NCBI GenBank assembly: GCA_005656395.1
Contig: SRSI01000060.1
Coordinates: 124,001-188,000 of the forward strand
Reading direction: 5' to 3'
From: Strongyloides papillosus
Taxonomy: Eukaryota > Nematoda > Chromadorea > Rhabditida > Strongyloididae
Length of the DNA stretch: 64,000 nucleotides
Of the stretch, positions 60,272 to 64,000 are shown in pieces (positions within the stretch are counted from its first letter, which is position 1; each line of letters starts with the position of its first letter). The position numbers and the translations under genes were made by a program. Under the pieces are notes generated by a model. That model saw nothing but the letters and a program-made list of their open reading frames with translations. It was not told the origin of the DNA and did no database searches.

Positions 60272-61037
60272 CAGTGTAACCTCTTAATAAGAAACCTCTT
60301 AATAAGAGAAACCTCTACTTAGTCACTGTAAAGTCTGGTCCCGAATTTTTTTTTAAATTTCCATACAAAAAAACCTCTAAATAAAGCACCTCCAAATTAA
60401 AAAAACCTCCAAATAATCATGGTAATTAAGAAAATCACATGCATTTTTCCATATATTTTAACCTGTAAATAGTTTCTTAGACAATTAGAGGCACGAATTT
60501 ATTAAAAAATTTTCTAAAATTGATATTTTAAAGAGTAATGAAAATACGTATGGTAATTTAAATTTGAAAGAGTCTTCTGATCTTAATAATAATAAAGCCA
60601 GTGATTCTGACAGTGATGAAGAAATTACTCAAGAAGTAACAAAAGATGAAGTTATTAGAGGTCTATACAATTTAAGAACTTATGTTAAAAATTCTATAAT
60701 AGATGATTCTCTTCCTCATATAGCCCGTTCAAAAGATAAAATAGTAAATCATATCACTAATTGCAGTTCTCAATCTAAGATCATGGACTACTTTAAATAA
60801 TGTAACAAAAAATAAATAATTATAATTAGACTATATTTAATATTTATTTCTTTTTGTTTTTTACTCTATATGGCACTTTTTTTATCATTTAACATTGCCT
60901 AATAAATATTTATACATATTATTAGATTTTAGTCATCAATATTAATGATATATTTAATAACCTCTAAATAAGTAAAACCTCTAAATAGTCACCAAATTTC
61001 TTGGTCCCGGCAAGGCTCTTATTTGGAGGTTACACTG
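60272..61037 (+). mobile_element. pogo/Tigger-like element, 766 bp, deleted
   Basis: Ends CAGTGTAACCTCTTAATAAG and (reverse complement) CAGTGTAACCTCCAAATAAG, flanked by TA (60270-60271, 61038-61039). Sub-terminal repeats AACCTCTAAATAA occur at both ends, as is typical for pogo/Tigger. The interior keeps only the transposase C terminus. Confidence 0.85.
60493..60800 (+). pseudogene. C-terminal remnant of a pogo-like transposase
   Basis: An open stretch of about 100 codons between the ends of the pogo element. It has an acidic Ser/Asp linker (KASDSDSDEEITQEVTKDEV), then GLYNLRTYVKN and a terminal QSKIMDYFK, matching the usual tail of Jerky/Tigger-type transposases. The DNA-binding CENPB and DDE domains are gone. 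Confidence 0.65.
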
Positions 61038-61358
61038 TAGTTCGGCTGAAAATTGTTATTTAGCGCGATTTTTTTTAGAAATAGAAGGTATTCTAAACAT
61101 GAACAGTAATAAATAAACATATTTTGAAGTATTTGTAGTAATTTTTTTGTGCGACATCTGTTTTTTTGAATGAATTTTTAAGGATTTTTTAAAAAAGCTC
61201 ATAATTTTTATCCATTTTTTGACAAGGCTTAGTCGGTGGCTTCTCTTTGACTAGCACTGCCGTAATCTAGTCCCCATATAAAGATAGATAAAAACGTTTC
61301 TACGAATTATTTATTTATTATGAATAAATATTTTTATAATTATTTAATTATATAGATA

Positions 61359-62268
61359 TTAGGTTGGTGCATAAATAATGGCCGCGAAGAAAAAAAATGA
61401 ATTAAGACGATATTTATTTAAGTTTATATTAAGTAAATTAATTAAAATATTACCTGTTGGAATCTACACATTTTTCTTAAAGTTCTAACAGCTTTTGAAT
61501 CCTCGTTTTATAAGATTCAAGACTTTTGGATTTAATAAAAGTCACTGAAATCACTTTCTACCGACTCCTGGTTTTTAAACAATTAATTCTTAAAAATACA
61601 TCCAAATGCTCAAACAAATCGTAAATTGTAAGAAAAAGATCAGGGGAGTGTGAATAGTGAGATAGAGTCTCATATTTCAATTCACCAAGTTTTTTTAATA
61701 CCAATTTCGAAAAATGGCATCTTATCTTGTCGTCTTATAATATTGGGCTATTGCTATTTTTAAAGTCGGATGATTTTTTAGTTTCTTACTTATTTTTTAA
61801 GCTCCTGTCAATATATTTTAACTCTCTTACTCACTGCTTTAGATTTAACTCCACAATATTTTGTTAATTCTGAGTATTGGTAATAAATGGTTTTCTTTTA
61901 CCCTTTTAAATATTGAGGTCAAAATTAACTCTTTGGAATTTCTCAAACCACCGACGCAAAAAGCGTTCAGAAGTTGACCTTTTCCTTTATGCATTCACTA
62001 TATTTTGATGAGCTTCAACTCTATTACGTCTAAGTTTGAACTCATGCAAGAAATTACCCGTAATTTCTTTTTTGACAACATTTTTAGGAATGGACATAAC
62101 TTTTTTAAAAATTAATTTGAAAATTAAAGTAATATATAAAATATTATCAGGGCAAGTCTCCCTACATTTCTACATAAAGACCGTTTTAATATAAATTTAT
62201 TTATTTTAATTTTTTACAATGAACAATTGTAGTAAGAATTTGCGGCCATTATTTATGCACCAACCTAA
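61359..62268 (-). mobile_element. mariner deletion derivative, 910 bp
   Basis: Near-perfect ends TTAGGTTGGTGCATAAATAA(TGGCCGC), flanked by TA (61357-61358, 62269-62270). The minus strand keeps the mariner C terminus: HSPDLFLTIYDLFEHL (from the YSPDLxPxD motif with the third catalytic Asp), FLRINCLK and EKCVDS. It is frameshifted, and about 370 bp shorter than a whole mariner. It is the same length class as 20995-21907 and closely similar to it. Confidence 0.85.
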
Positions 62269-62589
62269 TATTTTTATTTTATTGTTAATAAAAATTACCT
62301 TTTTTACTTTATAAATTTCGCGGGTTATTGCCGCGTGCGACATAAATTTTTGCGATGGACTAATGTCCACCGTTTCGAAAATAAACTTTTTACAAAGGAA
62401 TTTTGTTATTTATTAAATAGAATTATTGGTTTTAATTTTAACATATTTTTAAATCCCAAAATATATTAGAGGAGTAACAAGGATGTGTAAATTATTTTCG
62501 ATATTGAAACTTTTTTATATCTTAATATATGTAACTTTATGTGCTGATTCCAAAAAACGCAATATTTTTTTAATCTGAAGTTCCGTTCT

Positions 62590-64000
62590 TGAGAAACAGC
62601 TACTTAAAGGTGTTTTGGTGTGTTAATCTTAACCCCCTTAGAGTTATTTGTTTTATCTGAAATTTTACAGGTATATATAGTTTTAGATACTAATAATATA
62701 AAAATAAAAAAAAAGTTAAAATTTCAAGTTCATTCTTGAGATTTTGGATTTTTCCCAAAATGACCAAAAAAAACCTAAATTCTTACATTTTAAGATGATA
62801 TATCAGAATTCAGAGAAGGAAATTGAAAAAAAAAAAAAACTTAATCTAAGTTTCTCTTTAACTTACATTTTAAGTATAATTTCAAGAAAATCGGAAAACT
62901 TTAAGTACTATAAAATCGTTTTGGAAAATTTTTGAAAAAAAATGTTTTGAAAAAAATTTTTTGTGTTTTTTTAAAAAAAGCATGTCAAGATGAAACTTTT
63001 TTGAAAAAGTGGTTTTACAACTTTTACGTAGAATAAAATTCTCTATCAAATGAGATATATATCGAACTGATACATTTTGTCGTTCTTGAGATATAAAGAA
63101 AAAAGTAATTTTTGTATATTTAAAAAAAGTGCATTTTTTAGATTTCAAGAACGTAAAAAAGTTTTAATACGTTGAATTTTCTTAAAAAATCGCAGAAAGT
63201 TGCCCTGGGAAATTTTGTTACGAACATTTTAAGATATTAATCGTTAATTTATCTCTATTCATTCTTGAGATAATCTCAAATTAAATAGAGCAATTTTTTT
63301 TTCAACTTTTTAGAGTTTTTAAAAAAAGTATCTAAAGATGAAACTTTTTCAATATAAAATGTTCACAGAATTTATGTGAAATTTAATTCTCTATCGAATG
63401 ACATATAGATCGTCTTAATCCCATTATCTGTTCTCGAGATACATCTCATTAAATACCAAATTCTGAAATTCGGTACCTCTATTTTTCCGTCAATACAAAT
63501 TTTTTTACTCAAAATTTCACATATAGATGTAATTTTAATGCTTATTACATGCAAACTACAAAATTTACCAAAAAAGTCCGATCCCGAAAATAGTAAGTCA
63601 TCGGAAATTCCCCTATCTTTGAAGAAAAGTTCACCTCTTTAAATGATTTTTGTTAAATGCACTCTTTTTTATTAAAATAGAAATGCATTTTAATGTGCTC
63701 GATAGAAAAAATAAATATTAGATTCATTTGAATTTTTGCTCTTGAGATACGTCTATTTAAATGAGAATAATCTTGAAATGTTGTGATCCCCTAAAACTTT
63801 TTAAAAATGATCCTAATAACTAGAAATTTCACAGGTACGTCAATTTCTTATGGTTGTTATATAAAAACAATAAAATTTACAAAATAGTCCGATCCCAGAA
63901 AATAGTATGTCTTCGAAAATTCCTCTATATCTCAGAGGAAAAGTTTACTTCTTAAATGGTCTTGGTTATATGCACTTTTTTATTAAAATAAAAATGTATT
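62590..64000. repeat. Degenerate tandem repeat, period about 310-350 bp
   Basis: Landmarks recur in order. AAAAAAAG...AAGATGAAACTTTTT appears near 62975 and 63320, ATTCTCTATC(A/G)AATGA near 63040 and 63389, (T/C)TTGAGATA or CTCGAGATA near 63083, 63265, 63437 and 63747, and AGTCCGATCCC near 63574 and 63886 followed each time by AAATTCC(C/T)CTAT. The array runs off the window end. Open frames inside are by-products. Confidence 0.6.

Noticed and set aside
62744..63554. Open frames of 60-88 residues on both strands
   Set aside because: They fall in the degenerate tandem repeat and are lysine/phenylalanine runs from poly-A/T sequence.
1..64000. CRISPR arrays, bacterial operons, riboswitches
   Set aside because: Splice sites, eukaryotic tRNAs and animal gene families exclude a prokaryotic origin; the repeats lack CRISPR spacing.

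Overview
The window reads as nuclear DNA of a very AT-rich metazoan, most likely a nematode and plausibly a Strongyloides-type clade IV worm. The evidence is tiny GT-AG introns (about 37-45 nt, one of 134 nt), three protein genes of families that are expanded in parasitic nematodes (astacin with EGF and CUB domains, cholinesterase-like carboxylesterase, UDP-glucuronosyltransferase), eukaryotic tRNA genes, and many Tc1/mariner elements with TA target-site duplications. The species assignment is inference.

Left part (1-33 kb): almost entirely mobile-element graveyard. 1-0.3 kb is the 5' part of an unknown leftward gene. 0.7-1.7 kb holds two copies of one 318-bp MITE in opposite orientation. 2.2-7.9 kb holds a decaying Ser/Lys/Asn-rich multi-exon gene, an internally deleted piggyBac-like gene and the relic of a tyrosine-recombinase element. 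9.3-18.65 kb is one unit bounded by ~1 kb inverted repeats, with repeated internal modules and small or broken genes. 18.8-22.7 kb is a stack: a TIR element carrying a solo LTR, then a Mutator-like gene split by a mariner element. 28-32 kb holds two divergent reading-frame blocks of a transposon-derived system.

Right part (33-64 kb): this holds the host genes. A degenerate tRNA-Val lies at 33.5 kb. An exostosin-like glycosyltransferase pseudogene (37.4-38.6 kb) ends exactly at a MITE. A full-length-sized but dead mariner lies at 40.6-41.8 kb. The astacin-like gene (43.3-44.6 kb) keeps its domain layout but has lost every zinc ligand. tRNA-Val(CAC) lies at 47.3 kb, the carboxylesterase at 48.4-50.5 kb (one apparent frameshift), the intact UGT at 52.5-54.2 kb and tRNA-Ser(CGA) at 58.9 kb. 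More mariner and pogo deletion derivatives and a degenerate tandem repeat close the window.

Functionally, the carboxylesterase and UGT would act in sequence in xenobiotic or small-lipid metabolism (hydrolysis, then glycosylation), but they look like neighbours rather than an operon. The most notable signals are the dead astacin, the 9.3-kb long-inverted-repeat element, the tyrosine-recombinase relic, and base-resolved insertions (mariner into Mutator-like gene; MITE at the break of a GT64 domain).
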